Source: Druceiella hillmani
Taxonomy: Eukaryota; Arthropoda; Insecta; Lepidoptera; Hepialidae
Direction of reading: 5' to 3'
Length of the DNA stretch: 64,000 nt
Assembly (NCBI GenBank): GCA_039881145.1
Contig: JAYKKI010000088.1
Span: 2,519,501-2,583,500, forward strand
Below, piece by piece: positions 10,286 to 22,978 of the stretch. A program made the position numbers and the translations under genes. Every line of letters starts with the position of its first letter. Within the stretch, counting starts at the first letter, position 1. The notes beneath the pieces were generated by a model. It was not told where the DNA came from and did not search any database. It was given only the letters and a program-made list of their open reading frames with translations.

Positions 10286-11610
10286 CGCGACGTACCATCA
10301 AAAGATTTTAACACTTATCCAAACGCGCCATTAGATGTTTCACATCAAAAGTTATACATAACCTTTTAAATTCAGCAGATGTTTGTTGCATATGATGTAT
10401 TGTTTATAATTCACTTGAATTAAATATGTAACAAATGTTTTAGCAGTTTTGTATTCAAATTTGACTTAATAATCTAGTTATTACAGCGTTAACACAACAT
10501 ATCTTACACTTAACGCACACGATCGATAATAAACCGGATAAAATAGAACATGTTAAAGTTAAGGTTTCTGAAAACACAATTTTCAAAATACGGTAGTTGA
10601 CACATTCTAAATTTTGATTTTTTTCGTAGAATATTGTGAAATATAAGTTAATTAAAAACCAGTCTTGAAAAAAATTCAAAAATTGATCGAAAAATAAGCC
10701 AGTTGTAGGCTTCTAAATTTGAAGATACGGATAGAGTTGTGTATATTCCTGTCTCTTTTCCTCTCTTAGAATATAATGTTCAATATTAAAAATGACCTCA
10801 GGACACAGTATTGCCGTCCTTCTCTAAAGGTTAAATTTAAACTTTTATAACTCGGTCAATTTTTAAGATTATGAAAAAAAATGTTCACTCTTCATCAGCT
10901 TTTACCTTGAAATTATGACTAATGAAATAAAAAAAATTTAGTCAAATACCCAATTCTATATGGAGTATGGGATATCATTTCACGGGTGAGTTATAATGAA
11001 TTAAAAAAAAAAGTTTTTCGTAGTTTTGTGTAGCATGTAGCATATCTCTAAAGACACATTAAAAAACATGCAAAAAATATACGTGTTTCACTCCCTCCTT
11101 CCCAAATTACTGCGCCTACATTACTCACACTTGGCCAGCCTTTATTTTTTAACTATGTGTATTTGATGCGAGTGGTTATATAGTGACATGTCACGAGAAG
11201 AGAACGCTAGTAACTCATTGAAGATATTACAATGGTATATTTATACCCGGAAGTTATAGTGTTTATGAAGAACACAAGATGACTTCCACCGGAGCCGTTC
11301 AGTCAAAACGAACCGAAGGCGTTCGTCGTCACAAAAAATCAAATTTGTTAGTTTTACGGTTCTAAAATTCGAGAAACATTTGTTTTCTGCAACGTTATGG
11401 TTTAAAAACTTTCAAGTTCTCTTCTACGCTCGAGCTTGATAAGCTCTTTGCGGTGTTTAATGATCCAGAAGGTGAAGTTGGAATAAGCTAGTCGAATTAA
11501 CACACAAAGGTTTCCGTACCACCGCACAATATTAACACTAATTCTTTGGTAAATGTCACAGTAAAATGTAATTCATAAAAAGTTGTAAAATAATTGGTTA
11601 ATTACATATT

Positions 11611-11614
<4 letters not shown>
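10286..11614. other. Unassigned DNA
   Basis: No supported gene. A modest C/G-richer stretch lies at about 11280-11470, but every frame is interrupted and no splice-flanked block could be defended. Confidence 0.4.

Positions 11615-11656
<42 letters not shown>
11615..11656. repeat. (AT)n microsatellite
   Basis: Uninterrupted AT dinucleotide run of about 42 bases. Confidence 0.97.
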
Positions 11657-11659
<3 letters not shown>

Positions 11660-14600
11660 CATTTATAGCAAACGTTATGTCATTTAGCCAGAGATGACGT
11701 TCGTTCAATAACGGTTATTAACGCTACCGTGGAATTTTATTTTTATTTTTTTAAATTATTTTGTTTCCATTGAAGGTTACTTGATTTTAGAATTTTAACA
11801 ATATATCTAAGTTCTACATTTTGTGTTTTCTATATAAATCTATCATCTGGAATGTAACAATACGTTATTTTTACAAAGGTCTTCAAAATACGTTTAATTT
11901 TGAAATCGAGCAACAACGAGACAAGCCTGTATGTTAATATAATAAACTACTTTTAATTAAAATATTTCTTTAAATTTCGTGTCTTAATGTGTACCGTCTT
12001 ATGCATTCAGAGTTTAAACGACACTTTCTCAATCGTTGCTATTTCTTAAATTATTTTCCAGTTTGGAAGATGTTATCCTGTTGGTAAAAGACAAACAGGC
12101 AAACAAATTTACAAACAAGCGAATGATACGGTAACATTTTTGGGTTTTGCTGCAGACAATTTAAAAAATTAAGTTAACAATGAAAGTATTTATCTGCTTT
12201 AGTTTTATAAATTAGACAGTATAAGGCATAAAGGTATGGAAACATACGAGAGATCTTTAACGATCGGTCAAGAGTGTTCGTTATTAAAGTTGATAAGTAA
12301 TAAAAACATAATCTTCTTATGTACATATAATAAAATTGTAACAGAGGTAATTCTGTACATGGAAAATACTTCTAAAAAAGTAATTGATTTAGCGTATAGA
12401 ATGATAATAGAAGTAAACATTTTTTTAAATTGTTTTCTAAATGTTAATTTGAGTGGATATCACGCAAAATCTACTAGACGGATTTTGATAAAATTTGGTA
12501 TGGTAACAGTATATACCCGGGAGAATATATAAGAGAAAAATCGATTTTTTCCTTATTACACGGAAACGAAGTCATAGGTAAATAATTATGTATACATTTT
12601 CCATTTTCTTTATTTTCCTGACCTACAGTTTTCGAAATCATAGAATAAACAGTAAGTTTTTAAAGAACTAAGAAATTGTGTTAGCGTCTTTTGATACGTA
12701 AAATCTATAATTTATACTCTATAATTACATCAAATTTCATCTTTATTTATAAAAAAGTCTTCGATAAAAATACTTAACAGAGACCATACAGATTCCGATG
12801 AGTGTCCCTTTTTTAAATTTAGTACAGAACACTAAAAAAACTGTTTTTTCTGCTATAAGACAGAAATAATTATTATTGAAGATGCATCTTCACTATGTTT
12901 CATCATCCACATACATATTGATGCTATCCTGTTTCTTAGAGTAGAGATGGGAATACTTTAGGGCTTCTTTACAAAGACAGCACTCCATTGTTTAGAAAAC
13001 TAAAATTTAGAAAAATATGTTATAACTATAGTCTATTACCGTAGTTTTTTTAAAAAATAAGTGGAAATTAATTTTGTTTTAATGAAAAATACAAAATATT
13101 GACATACCTCAATTAAGAACCTAAGGCTTAAATAGAATATGTTTATGAATTATTTTGAATTATTTAGTCGAAATATATAACTTTTCTTGGAAATGATAAA
13201 GTGGGTTGAAGGTCTAACAATATTTAAAAAAATTAGATTTTTTAAATATAAAAAAGTTAGAAAGAAATAATCTTCTAACGAAGACAAAACGTCAGCTGCA
13301 AAAATTTCTGTATCTCACGAGCACAAGTCTTTTGACCTCAAATTGTGATACGACATAAATATAAGAAGCGCCGAACATTCAAGTAGCAATACTTAAGCTT
13401 TGACACACAAACCAGTATGATGGATCGTGTTTTCCGTTTTTTCTTATTGTTGCTAGGTAGATACGAAGCCCGGAGAAAATGTGGAAAATGTTATTCGAAA
13501 ATTTGTCGATGATTTAACATCTGTCATTATGGCAAAAAAGTGACACGTAAGTCGAGTGAAAATAGATTTTATTTGTGATAAAATTAGATTTTGCAAATAA
13601 TAGTTTCAAGTTGTTCGATAGATGTATAGATATTGTGGGAAAAAACGTGGAGTTTTCTAAGGATGTGGTCTTATTGGTGTTGTTAATGAGATAAAAATTA
13701 TAAAATAGAAAAAAAATAAGTCGTTCTACTTTCAAAAGACTGATGGCAACCATTTATTTGTCAAAAAAAATTAGAAATTGTTTCAAAATGAGTATCCCTG
13801 CAACCAATTGGGGATATTTATGACAGCATATATTTAATTTTTAAGTCTCTATTTAATTGTTTTTGTTTTTGTAAAATATTAAATAACAAATGAAAAACCC
13901 CAAACCAATATACGCTTAGGAAAGTTAGGAAACTTTGCCTCCATGTGGGAATGTCCGTGTTCAGTGCATAAATTAAAAAAAATTGTGTGTGTACTTATGT
14001 ACGTGCGTTAGAAATTATTAATAATTATTGGAAATAAATTACTTAATAATTTGCGTGCTAAAAAAATTATTCTTGTACTATGCCAAAGAAGTATAACTTC
14101 TATAAAGAAATTTGAAATTTATTTTAAAATTAAATTTAATTATTTTAAAAATTTCAATGATTATAATGGATTGTTAAACTTACTAAAACGATCTAAATAA
14201 AGTTTAATTAATAATAAAGAAATTAATTTTTCAAAAATTTGTTGTAATATATTAATTGTAAGAATTTAATAATTAATATAGAATAATTTATAATTTACAA
14301 TAGAAATAAATACACGCCAAAACTTAACCTCACTTAGAGAAACACATTTAAAATATATTTTAAAAAACTTCTGTCGGAAATATTCAGAATAAATAAATGT
14401 TCTTGTTTATCATATGAACCACTATTAAATTCCAGTTACTAAAAAATATTATTTAAAAGAACAGGTGTAACTTAGATTTGTGTCAATATAAAACACGTTT
14501 TGAGTATTTTCAAATACCTCAATAACTATCATGAATATAGGATCAGTCACTTACATCAGTCACATTCATGTAAATATATGTTTAGTGAGCAACTTCACAC

Positions 14601-14861
14601 TGTCGATTTTTGTTACATCATCCTATTGATTTTTGTTGTATCGTGCGTGCGCTTGCGTCCTTCGTAAAATTTCACTCTCATTTGTTCATAATGCGCCTAA
14701 AGAAGTATAACTATAATCACCATTTTAACTTTAACTCATGTTTTTAAAAGAAAAATATATGTATATACATAACATGGCATGTATATATTCATATAGCATT
14801 TATAATTATTAAAAAAAAACAAAACACATCATCTTTCAATTTATCTTCAATAAAAAAATTA
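11657..14861. other. Long AT-rich stretch without recognisable genes
   Basis: Open frames at 12236-12532 (+) and 13514-13753 (-) have the composition expected of chance frames in AT-rich DNA: many Ile, Lys, Asn and Tyr, with no domain. No repeats of note were seen by eye. Confidence 0.45.
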
Positions 14862-14897
14862 TGTATATATGTATATATATATATATACATATCTATA

Positions 14898-14958
<61 letters not shown>
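14862..14958. repeat. (AT)n microsatellite with GTATATAT interruptions
   Basis: Nearly 100 bases of TA repeats, the first third imperfect (TATGTATATA, TACATATCTA) and the rest perfect. Confidence 0.97.
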
Positions 14959-14961
<3 letters not shown>

Positions 14962-15039
14962 GCGTCTTGCCATATTTTAATCACTTGATTAAATCTATTT
15001 ACTCAAGATAAGCATAACAATAAAATAATACTGTTGACA

Positions 15040-15950
15040 TTGTAATGCGCTAGGTCGAAGCGGATAATACCTGTGTAAAAATCACACAGAATACAAATTG
15101 ACGTTTGGCTTCCTTTTAAGAAATTATACTTCCTACAAGTTTATTTTACACAAATAAATTTATCCTAATTTATCCGCCTCTCTACCTATCTTACAAATAT
15201 TTCATTTAATTAAATTCCTGCTTCCTCTGCATCCTAGGTTCTTTGCTTAAATTAAAGTGTAAACACGCCGTCATGTTAAAATGAAAGATACATATTCGAA
15301 TAAATACTCGTTTTGTCGTTAAATTACCCCAAAAAAATCGTCAAAACTTTGATCGTTAAATAATTCACCCCAAAACAAATCTCATCAATCTTCTAAATGT
15401 TTATTTCTATATAAGTCTTCTGTATTTCTATATAAGTATATTTTTTAAAATATAATTTATAAATCGACTTTAGCGCGCGCTTATCTCTTTATTTTGTTTG
15501 ACAGACGTGCTTTCCGAAAAATATACGCCAACATCCGCATCTGTTTCATGACTGCGTGCCCATTTCCGAACGTAATCACCGAAAATGATTTAAGCTTGCA
15601 AACAAGCATATATGACATGAATTATTAATATAAAATAAGAGCTTAAAAGCGCTGAGCCAGGATTAAAATGTAAGTCCTTTCATTATCCCGCATCATTTGG
15701 AAGGCTAACTTTTTGCTTTGGGAAGATATTGCGCTCGTAGCACGCGTAGCGGGGCAGCGAGAAATTCAGATACTCACTCTCGTAGCAAGCAGTGGCTACA
15801 GCGTAGATTTATACTTGCATTCTACGTAAATACTAAAAATTTCCTTTGAGTAATTTTCCTCCACGTTCCCCTTTTTTTGAATGAGATTTTTGTCTAGAAT
15901 TTTCTCCTAATATTTTTTAAAGTAATGTTGTAGTGGTTGTTTGTGGCTAC
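15040..15950 (+). repeat. Duplicated block A, copy 1
   Basis: Homologous by eye to 26190-27000 and 35490-36120, and in part to 31750-32060. Shared landmarks in order are TTGACGTTTGGCTTCC, TTAATTAAATTCCTGC, TTATCTCTTTATTTTGTTTG, GACGTGCTTTCCGAAAAATA, AGAGCTTAAAAGC, TGAGCCAGGATTAAAATGTA, CATCATTTGGAAGG and a GTAGC-rich segment. No reading frame is conserved among copies, so this looks like non-coding duplicated DNA or the body of an unnamed large element. Confidence 0.75.
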
Positions 15951-16496
15951 CACTTAATCAAATGAGTTTTGCGCAATTTTTAGGCAGCTGTACTCGAAGA
16001 CTCCAAGCAGAGTTTTTTAGTTTCGTTATGGTATTTTAACTTGTGTAATGTGGATATCGAAATATTTTAGACATAATCAAATATTTTAGACTAATCTCAT
16101 TTAGGTGAAAATTTTTTTTGTGTGAAGTATAGATGAAAGATAAGTAAAAACAACTTGACCGAGAAAAAAATTTAGTTAATTTTAAAATATTTTTTTATTA
16201 GTGTCAGTGTGACGTAGCACGTTTGAAATTACTTGAGGCGGCAAGTAATTTCAAAGGTGTATTAGGAAACAACTTTTAAAATTCACTAATTTTTTTCTTC
16301 TTGAAGTTCTTTTTAATTATCTATTCTTTATCTATGTTTATATCGCATTGAAAGTTTTAATAAAACATATCTATCAGAGATCTATAACTTGTAATGTAAA
16401 TCAAATAGAGATTTTCTGCAAATTATTTACAGCATTTTTTTTATAAAGTAAAAAGCAGTCTTTTAATTTTCCTTATTTGGGCATTTAATACACATT

Positions 16497-16559
16497 TTTG
16501 TACTGCGCTTATCTAAATCAAAATTATTGTGATTTTAATCAAGATAAGCGGAGTACAAT
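16497..16559. repeat. Imperfect inverted repeat next to the satellite array
   Basis: TTGTACTGCGCTTATCT on the left pairs with AGATAAGCGGAGTACAA on the right, with one mismatch. The stem extends imperfectly through AAATCAAAAT / ATTTTAATCA. It lies about 50 bases before the satellite array begins. The homologous position in block copy 2 (27195-27263) also has an inverted repeat, of different sequence. Confidence 0.7.
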
Positions 16560-16603
16560 CTAAATGTCTATATTTTGCATAATTTAATTCATGTTGAATT
16601 TTT

Positions 16604-19375
16604 CGATTTTCTAAATTACGTAAAATATGCTAAGTCAAGCTACCCCTAATTTTTATGTCTAAAATTATACAATATCTAAAATGTATAAAAATAATTTTGG
16701 TAGAATAATTAAAAAAAAAGATAATTTTCAATGTCATAATTATTCTACTAAATTACGTAAAATATGCTAAGTCAAGCTACCACTAATTTTTATGTCTAAA
16801 ATTATACAATATCTAAAATATATAAAAATAATTTTGTTAGAATAATTTTAAATAAAAGATAATTTTCAATGTCCTAATTATTCTACTAAATTACGTAAAA
16901 TATGCTAAGTCAAGCTACCCCTAATTTTCATGTCTAAAATTATACAATATCTAAAATATATAAAAATAATTTTGGTAGAATAATTTAAAAAAAAAGATAA
17001 TTTTGAATATCAATAATTATTCTACTAAATTACATAAAATATGCTAAGTCAAGCTACCCCTAATTTTTATGTCTAAAATTATACAATATCTAAATTGTAT
17101 AAAAATAATTTTGTTAGAATAATTTAAAAAAAAAGGTAATTTTCAATGTCATAATTATTCTACTAAATTACGTAAAATATGCTAAGTCAAGCTACCCCTA
17201 ATTTTTATGTCTAAAATTGTACAATATCTAAAATATATAAAAATAATTTTGTTAGAATAATTTAAAAAAAAAGATAATTTTCAGTGTCATAATTATTCTA
17301 CTAAATTACGTAAAATATGCTAAGTCAAGCTACCATTAATTTTTATATCTAAAATTATACAATATCTAAAATATATAAAAATAATTTTGGTAGAATAATT
17401 TAAAAAAAAAGATAATTTTCAATGTCAATAATTATTCTACTAAATTACGTAAAATATGCTAAGTCAAGCTACCCCTAATTTTTATATCTAAAATTATACA
17501 ATATCTAAAATATATAAAAATAATTTTGGTAGAATAATTTAAAAAAAAAGATAATTTTCAATGTCAATAATTATTCTACTAAATTACGTAAAATATGCTA
17601 AGTCAAGCTACCACTAATTTTTATATCTAAAATTATACAATATCTAAAATATATAAAAATAATTTTGGTAGAATAATTTAAAAAAAAAGATAATTTTCAA
17701 TGTCAATAATTATTCTACTAAATTACGTAAAATATGCTAAGTCAAGCTACCACTAATTTTTATATCTAAAATTATACAATATCTAAAATATATAAAAATA
17801 ATTTTGGTAGAATAATTTAAAAAAAAAGATAATTTTCAATGTCAATAATTATTCTACTAAATTACGTAAAATATGCTAAGTCAAGCTACCACTAATTTTT
17901 ATATCTAAAATTATACAATATCTAAAATATATAAAAATAATTTTGGTAGAATAATTTAAAAGAAAAGATAATTTTGAATGTCAATAATTACTCTACTAAA
18001 TTACGTAAAATACGCTAAGTCAAGCTACCCCTAATTTTTATGTCTAAAATTATACAATATCTAAAATACATAAAAATAATTTTGGTAGAATAATTTTAAA
18101 AAAAAGATAATTTTGAATATCAATAATTATTCTACTAAATTACGTAAAATATGCTAAGTCAAGCTACCCCTAATTTTTATGTCTAAAATTATACAATATC
18201 TAAATTGTATAAAAATAATTTTGTTAGAATAATTTAAAAAAAAAGGTAATTTTCAATGTCATAATTATTCTACTAAATTACGTAAAATATGCTAAGTCAA
18301 GCTACCCCTAATTTTTATGTCTAAAATTATACAATATCTAAAATATATAAAAATAATTTTGTTAGAATAATTTAAAAAAAAAGATAATTTTCAATGTCAT
18401 AATTATTCTACTAAATTACGTAAAATATGCTAAGTCAAGCTACCACTAATTTTTATATCTAAAATTATACAATATCTAAAATATATAAAAATAATTTTGG
18501 TAGAATAATTTTAAAAAAAAGATAATTTTCAATGTCAATAATTATTCTACTAAATTACGTAAAATATGCTAAGTCAAGCTACCCCTAATTTTTATATCTA
18601 AAATTATACAATATCTAAAATATATAAAAATAATTTTGGTAGAATAATTTTAAAAAAAAGATAATTTTCAATGTCAATAATTATTATACTAAATTACGTA
18701 AAATATGCTAAGTCAAGCTACCACTAATTTTTATATCTAAAATTATACAATATCTAAAATATATAAAAATAATTTTGGTAGAATAATTTAAAAAAAAAGA
18801 TAATTTTCAATGTCAATAATTATTCTACTAAATTACGTAAAATATGCTAAGTCAAGCTACCACTAATTTTTATATCTAAAATTATACAATATCTAAAATA
18901 TATAAAAATAATTTTGGTAGAATAATTTAAAAAAAAAGATAATTTTCAATGTCAATAATTATTCTACTAAATTACGTAAAATATGCTAAGTCAAGCTAGC
19001 ACTAATTTTTATATCTAAAATTATACAATATCTAAAATATATAAAAATAATTTTGGTAGAATAATTTTAAAAAAAAGATAATTTTCAATGTCAATAATTA
19101 TTCTACTAAATTACGTAAAATATGCTAAGTCAAGCTACCACTAATTTTTATATCTAAAATTATACAATATCTAAAATATATAAAAATAATTTTGGTAGAA
19201 TAATTTAAAAAAAAAGATAATTTTCAATGTCAATAATTATTTTACTAAATTACGTAAAATATGCTAAGTCAAGCTACCACTAATTTTTATATCTAAAATT
19301 ATACAATATCTAAAATATATAAAAATAATTTTGGTAGAATAATTAAAAAAAAAGATAATTTTCAATGTCATCAAT
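16604..19375. repeat. ~139-bp satellite, ~20 monomers, 8-monomer higher-order repeat
   Basis: Tandem monomers share AATTACGTAAAATATGCTAA, GTCAAGCTACC, ACAATATCTAAA and TAATTTTGGTAGAATAATTT. Each carries an internal inverted repeat (GTAGAATAATT ... AATTATTCTAC). Monomer subtypes differ at CCCCTAA versus CCACTAA, at AATTGTAT versus AATATAT and at a few other sites. The rare subtype with GAATATC and AATTGTAT occurs near 17005 and again near 18115, 1110 bp apart. That equals eight monomers, so an 8-mer has been duplicated as a block. Non-coding. Confidence 0.95.
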
Positions 19376-20059
19376 TAACTCAGTCTATTACGTAAAAGTT
19401 ACTCAAACAAGCTGCCGATAATTTTACGACAAACCCTATTAAGTATAAAAGTTATGCAAAAATTATTTCAGTAATACAGTTAATTAAGACAATTTTTATA
19501 TCACGTTGGTACAGATGGGGGTAATATAGAATAATCCATAATTTTTCCCGTATATAATTAAAGAATGTAATTTAACATTATTAAAATCAGAAAAATTCTT
19601 CTGCACGTAAATAATATGTGCACTTTGACGATTTTTTTACATCGATGTCAATCAGTTACCAAACTAGTTTAGTATTTTGACAATTCAACTGCTCCCAATT
19701 CACTTGCTGCAGGCTATTTGCCAACTTTAGTCTATAGAGTATTTTCAACAAAGCAACGCCGGGTAATAATTCTTATTTGAAATGAATGAAGTAGCTTTAT
19801 CTGAGCAGAAAATGCTTCGAATCAATCAGGAGATTTTATCATATATTCAACTTAAAGAAACGGAAATGAACTTCAATCTTTGTTGCTGTTCAAAAAAGAA
19901 GTAAAATGTTCTCCCTTGCTATGAAAATTTTTCTGCATCGATACATTAAAAGGCGGAAGTTTATTAACCATTTTTCCTCAGATGGAAGATAGCAACGCCT
20001 AACCTGAGTCGCTATTATGCTTCAATGGACGTCGCGAACAGACGTTCAAAATATTTAAA
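19376..20059 (+). repeat. Decayed satellite edge and flank shared with copy 2
   Basis: Just past the homogeneous array, 19381-19500 resembles a decayed monomer (TTACGTAAAAGTTACTCAAA, CAAGCTGCC, TTTTACGACAAA). This form is closer to the old array at 27960-29080. Then 19660-19870 matches 29090-29270 (AGCAACG, CGGGTAATAA, CTTATAGAAA-like). It marks the boundary between the homogenised array and the ancestral duplicated segment. Confidence 0.65.
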
Positions 20060-20510
20060 GACTGACGCTGTAGAAAAATCATTTCTCATTAAAATCATTT
20101 CACACATTGTTACAGAAACTTAATTCTGTAAATTGATTATTTTTTACGAAAGTCAAAATAAAACGATGTAAAAAAGAATAGCAACGCGTGTTTCCGTTTC
20201 CTACAGGAAAAGGCCCGCGAGCTTGTATCTATAAGGGGAGGCAGAGCAATTGCTGCTCAAAACAAACGAAACGTCTGCAAATAAAATATGGTGGCATCGC
20301 TATTTGTCTTGTAAGTTGAACCCTATTTTTTACCCTGGTAATTGTTGCAAAAGGTTGTTCTTGCTATTCCATATCAACGTAGATGCAGAAGCATTGCTAT
20401 TTAAGCTATATGTACAAGTGTTGATAGTAATCTATTTTTGGCAGCCTAGACCCTGATTGAATAATATCGGATGGATGTATACTCTCTGTTTTTCCCAGTA
20501 CGTAACAAAA
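20060..20510 (+). repeat. Dispersed block C, copy 1
   Basis: Matches 37050-37480 in the same orientation and 29800-30170 in the opposite one. Key shared strings are ACGCTGTAGAAAAAT, GATGTAAAA, AAAACAAACGA, CGTCTGCAAAT, GGTGGCATCGCTATTTGTC, TTGTAAGTTGAACCC, TCAACGTAGATGC and AGCATTGCTATTTA. It is among the best conserved of the duplicated blocks. The frame at 20250-20456 across it is not kept in the other copies, so it is probably not coding. Confidence 0.8.
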
Positions 20511-20559
20511 CAAAAGCAAAAAATTAATAAAATCAGTCAAGAAAGAAAATAATCCAAAT

Positions 20560-21720
20560 TATGAGGGACCCATATACCCATATACATATAAAACTTTTGA
20601 TGTGCATAGTATTACTATTAAACTTTTTACAAATACTATTATTAAGTATAAAAAAAAAGAAATATATAGCTTCCAGATGCATAAAATTATCGTGAATTTT
20701 TCAAGTAGTTATGAGAATTATGTATAAATGTCGCAATAGTTTTCCAGTAAACTTTATATGATAAATTTCTGGTAACGCTTTTTTCAGGAAAATATCTGAA
20801 ACTATTCGACATATCATCTATAACTTATCAACATATAAATATTCTAAAAGAATATTTTTTAATCTTTAGAACTTGTTTATTGAAATACAAAATTCCACGA
20901 GACACGTGAAATTTAAAAAAAACACGTTACGAGTAATCCATTTGCACCCTCCAAAGTTTTTATATAAATATTTTCGAGTTTTAGCTATTGAGATATATGG
21001 GGGATGATTTATAGCTATACCAAATTTCAAATTTCTTGACTGAAGAGCTTCGGAGATAAGCAACTATGGCAGATAGGTGACCATGTAAAAGAGCTTTCGG
21101 AGCTATGACAGATAGACGACCATATGAATAATCTTACATGGGTTTAATTTTTCCTTTTGGGACGTGAAACCCTAAAAACGGATAGAACCTTTACAAACAC
21201 CGAATATAATATGGTTTGCAATTAGCATCCATTGACATTGGCTATTCTCTAAAGGTTTCTGTAATGCCCCGGTTTAAGGAAATGCCTTACCAACTAAATC
21301 TTTCTACAAAAATAAAAACGTTGTAACGTTCCGCATGGTTTTCGTATCATTTCTCCACAGCATCGTATTTTTAACAGCTCATTAACACGAACAGATATAT
21401 TGGTGTCTGTACGTATATTCACAAGTTTATATCTTAGGGAAATTGTGGCCGCATATCCGGTTTTACGACACGGACCGGAAATATAAATTTATTATCGTTT
21501 GTAGCGACATTTTATTGAGCTGCCGATTTATCGTTGCCTCTTGTTGTTATTATGCCATAAAGGAGAACGGAGGATGTTTGAAAACAAGTTATTGCATACG
21601 TATATAGCAGAATACTTGTTGAAAAGTCGTATATAATTGTTCTACTGACAACATTTTTCAATATGAAGATATAGGGATATGAAAATGTAGAGTTTTTCAT
21701 TATATAATTTTTGGACAAGT
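20560..21720 (+). repeat. Duplicated block D, copy 1
   Basis: Matches 37490-37700 and 38814-39345 in the same order. In the other copy a 46-bp tandem repeat and a CCCAA-like tract sit between the two halves. Shared landmarks include TCTGTAATGCCCCGGTTTAA, TTAGGGAAATTGTGGCCGC, CCGGTTTTACGACACGGAC, GGAAATATAAATTTATTAT and GTAGCGACATTTTATTGAGC. The last 300 bases are strikingly similar between copies compared with the rest. Confidence 0.8.
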
Positions 21721-21759
21721 TGTTCAATTTTTCTTAAATTTTTTCCACGTACGTGAATC

Positions 21760-22870
21760 AATTTTTGTTAAAAACTTACAATTTTTGAGTCAAGTTTAAC
21801 TGTTTTTGTAACTTGATTTTTTTGAGTATATAATTGTTACGTAAGATCTAGCTAGTACCTGGAAGGGGAAGCGTGTTTCACACATTTTTCCATATGATCT
21901 AGATAGAATTATATAACCAGTCTTAAATAAAACCTCTTAAATATGAGAAGAGGGAGGAAGTGGTACACATATAGTCATGCGTAAACATTAAGGGTACAGG
22001 CATTTTTTATTAAATTATTTAAAGGGAGTCCTGGAAACTTTACACGCTTATTAATTAAGGACTAATCAATTCATGTATAATTAATAAATTCAAATATTAA
22101 TAGTATTAAGCAAAAATTTAACAATATTAAGCTCCATTTGTTCTTAAAGTCTTACACATAATTTCTATTTATAAGATATTTTTTAGAAAGAAATATTGTC
22201 TAAATTCTCGCTTCTGGGTGGAAGAGTTCATTCTGCATAACCCTTGTTTCTAAAGTTATTAAATTAATATATACTTAAATATACGGAGTTAAATTTATAG
22301 TTGATTTAAATCATTTGTTCCAACTACATTTCAAACCCAATAATAGTCCAATTTCAACTACGTGTAGTCGACTATTATTTGTAAAATAGTAAAGTCTATT
22401 TAGTTATGATAATTTTTCTTTTCATTTCATTATATATAATACTATTGTGAATATTTTTTTAGATATTAAAGAATCAAAGTTTAGTTGGTAGGGGGTACGA
22501 ACTCGTTACTTAAAAAAATTACCAAATTAAAGCATAATATTTCCTAAACTGATCTCTACGTGGGAAAAGTGTTCATTACACACCCCAAGTATATTTGAAA
22601 GATCTGTTCAACGATGCCACAAACAATGGAGTATGCGAATAAAATAAATCCACCCTCAATTTACATATGGAAAAGAATTTTAAAAAACTGTTTAAAAGAT
22701 TTTATAACTTGTAATATAACTATGTAAGTGTTATAAATATGTATAACCATGGAAAATTTAAGCTTTATAACACTAATGGTCTGCGAGTAAATCGGCTGTA
22801 ATATGCAGACGAACCGACGGACATGTCGAAACTATAAGGGTAACTAATTTAATTACTGAATCCTAAAAAC
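21760..22870 (+). repeat. Duplicated block E, copy 1
   Basis: Aligns by eye with 31160-31760 and 32150-32910. Shared strings include TTGAGTATATAATTRTTA, AAGATCTARCTA, TTAAGCTCCATTT, GTAGGGGGT, AACTGATC, CGATRYCAYAAACAA and AACTATAAGGGTAACTAATT. It ends in the dispersed motif with TCTGCGAGTAAA and GACATGTC at about 22770-22860. Non-coding in both copies. Confidence 0.7.
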
Positions 22871-22883
22871 AATAATCGCAAGA

Positions 22884-22888
22884 TATAT

Positions 22889-22919
<31 letters not shown>

Positions 22920-22930
22920 AATATATATAT

Positions 22931-22969
<39 letters not shown>

Positions 22970-22978
22970 TATATATAT
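22884..22978. repeat. (CA)n-(TA)n compound microsatellite
   Basis: A short (CA)n run followed by (TA)n with a few interruptions, about 95 bases in total. Confidence 0.97.

Noticed and set aside
12236..12532. 98-codon frame as a gene
   Set aside because: Chance frame in AT-rich DNA; no domain, no repeat copy and no splice context.
16604..19375. CRISPR-like array
   Set aside because: Regular repeats, but the whole ~139-bp period is conserved with no variable spacers, and the host is eukaryotic; it is a satellite.
20250..20456. 68-codon frame in block C as a gene
   Set aside because: The other two copies of block C do not keep the frame open.
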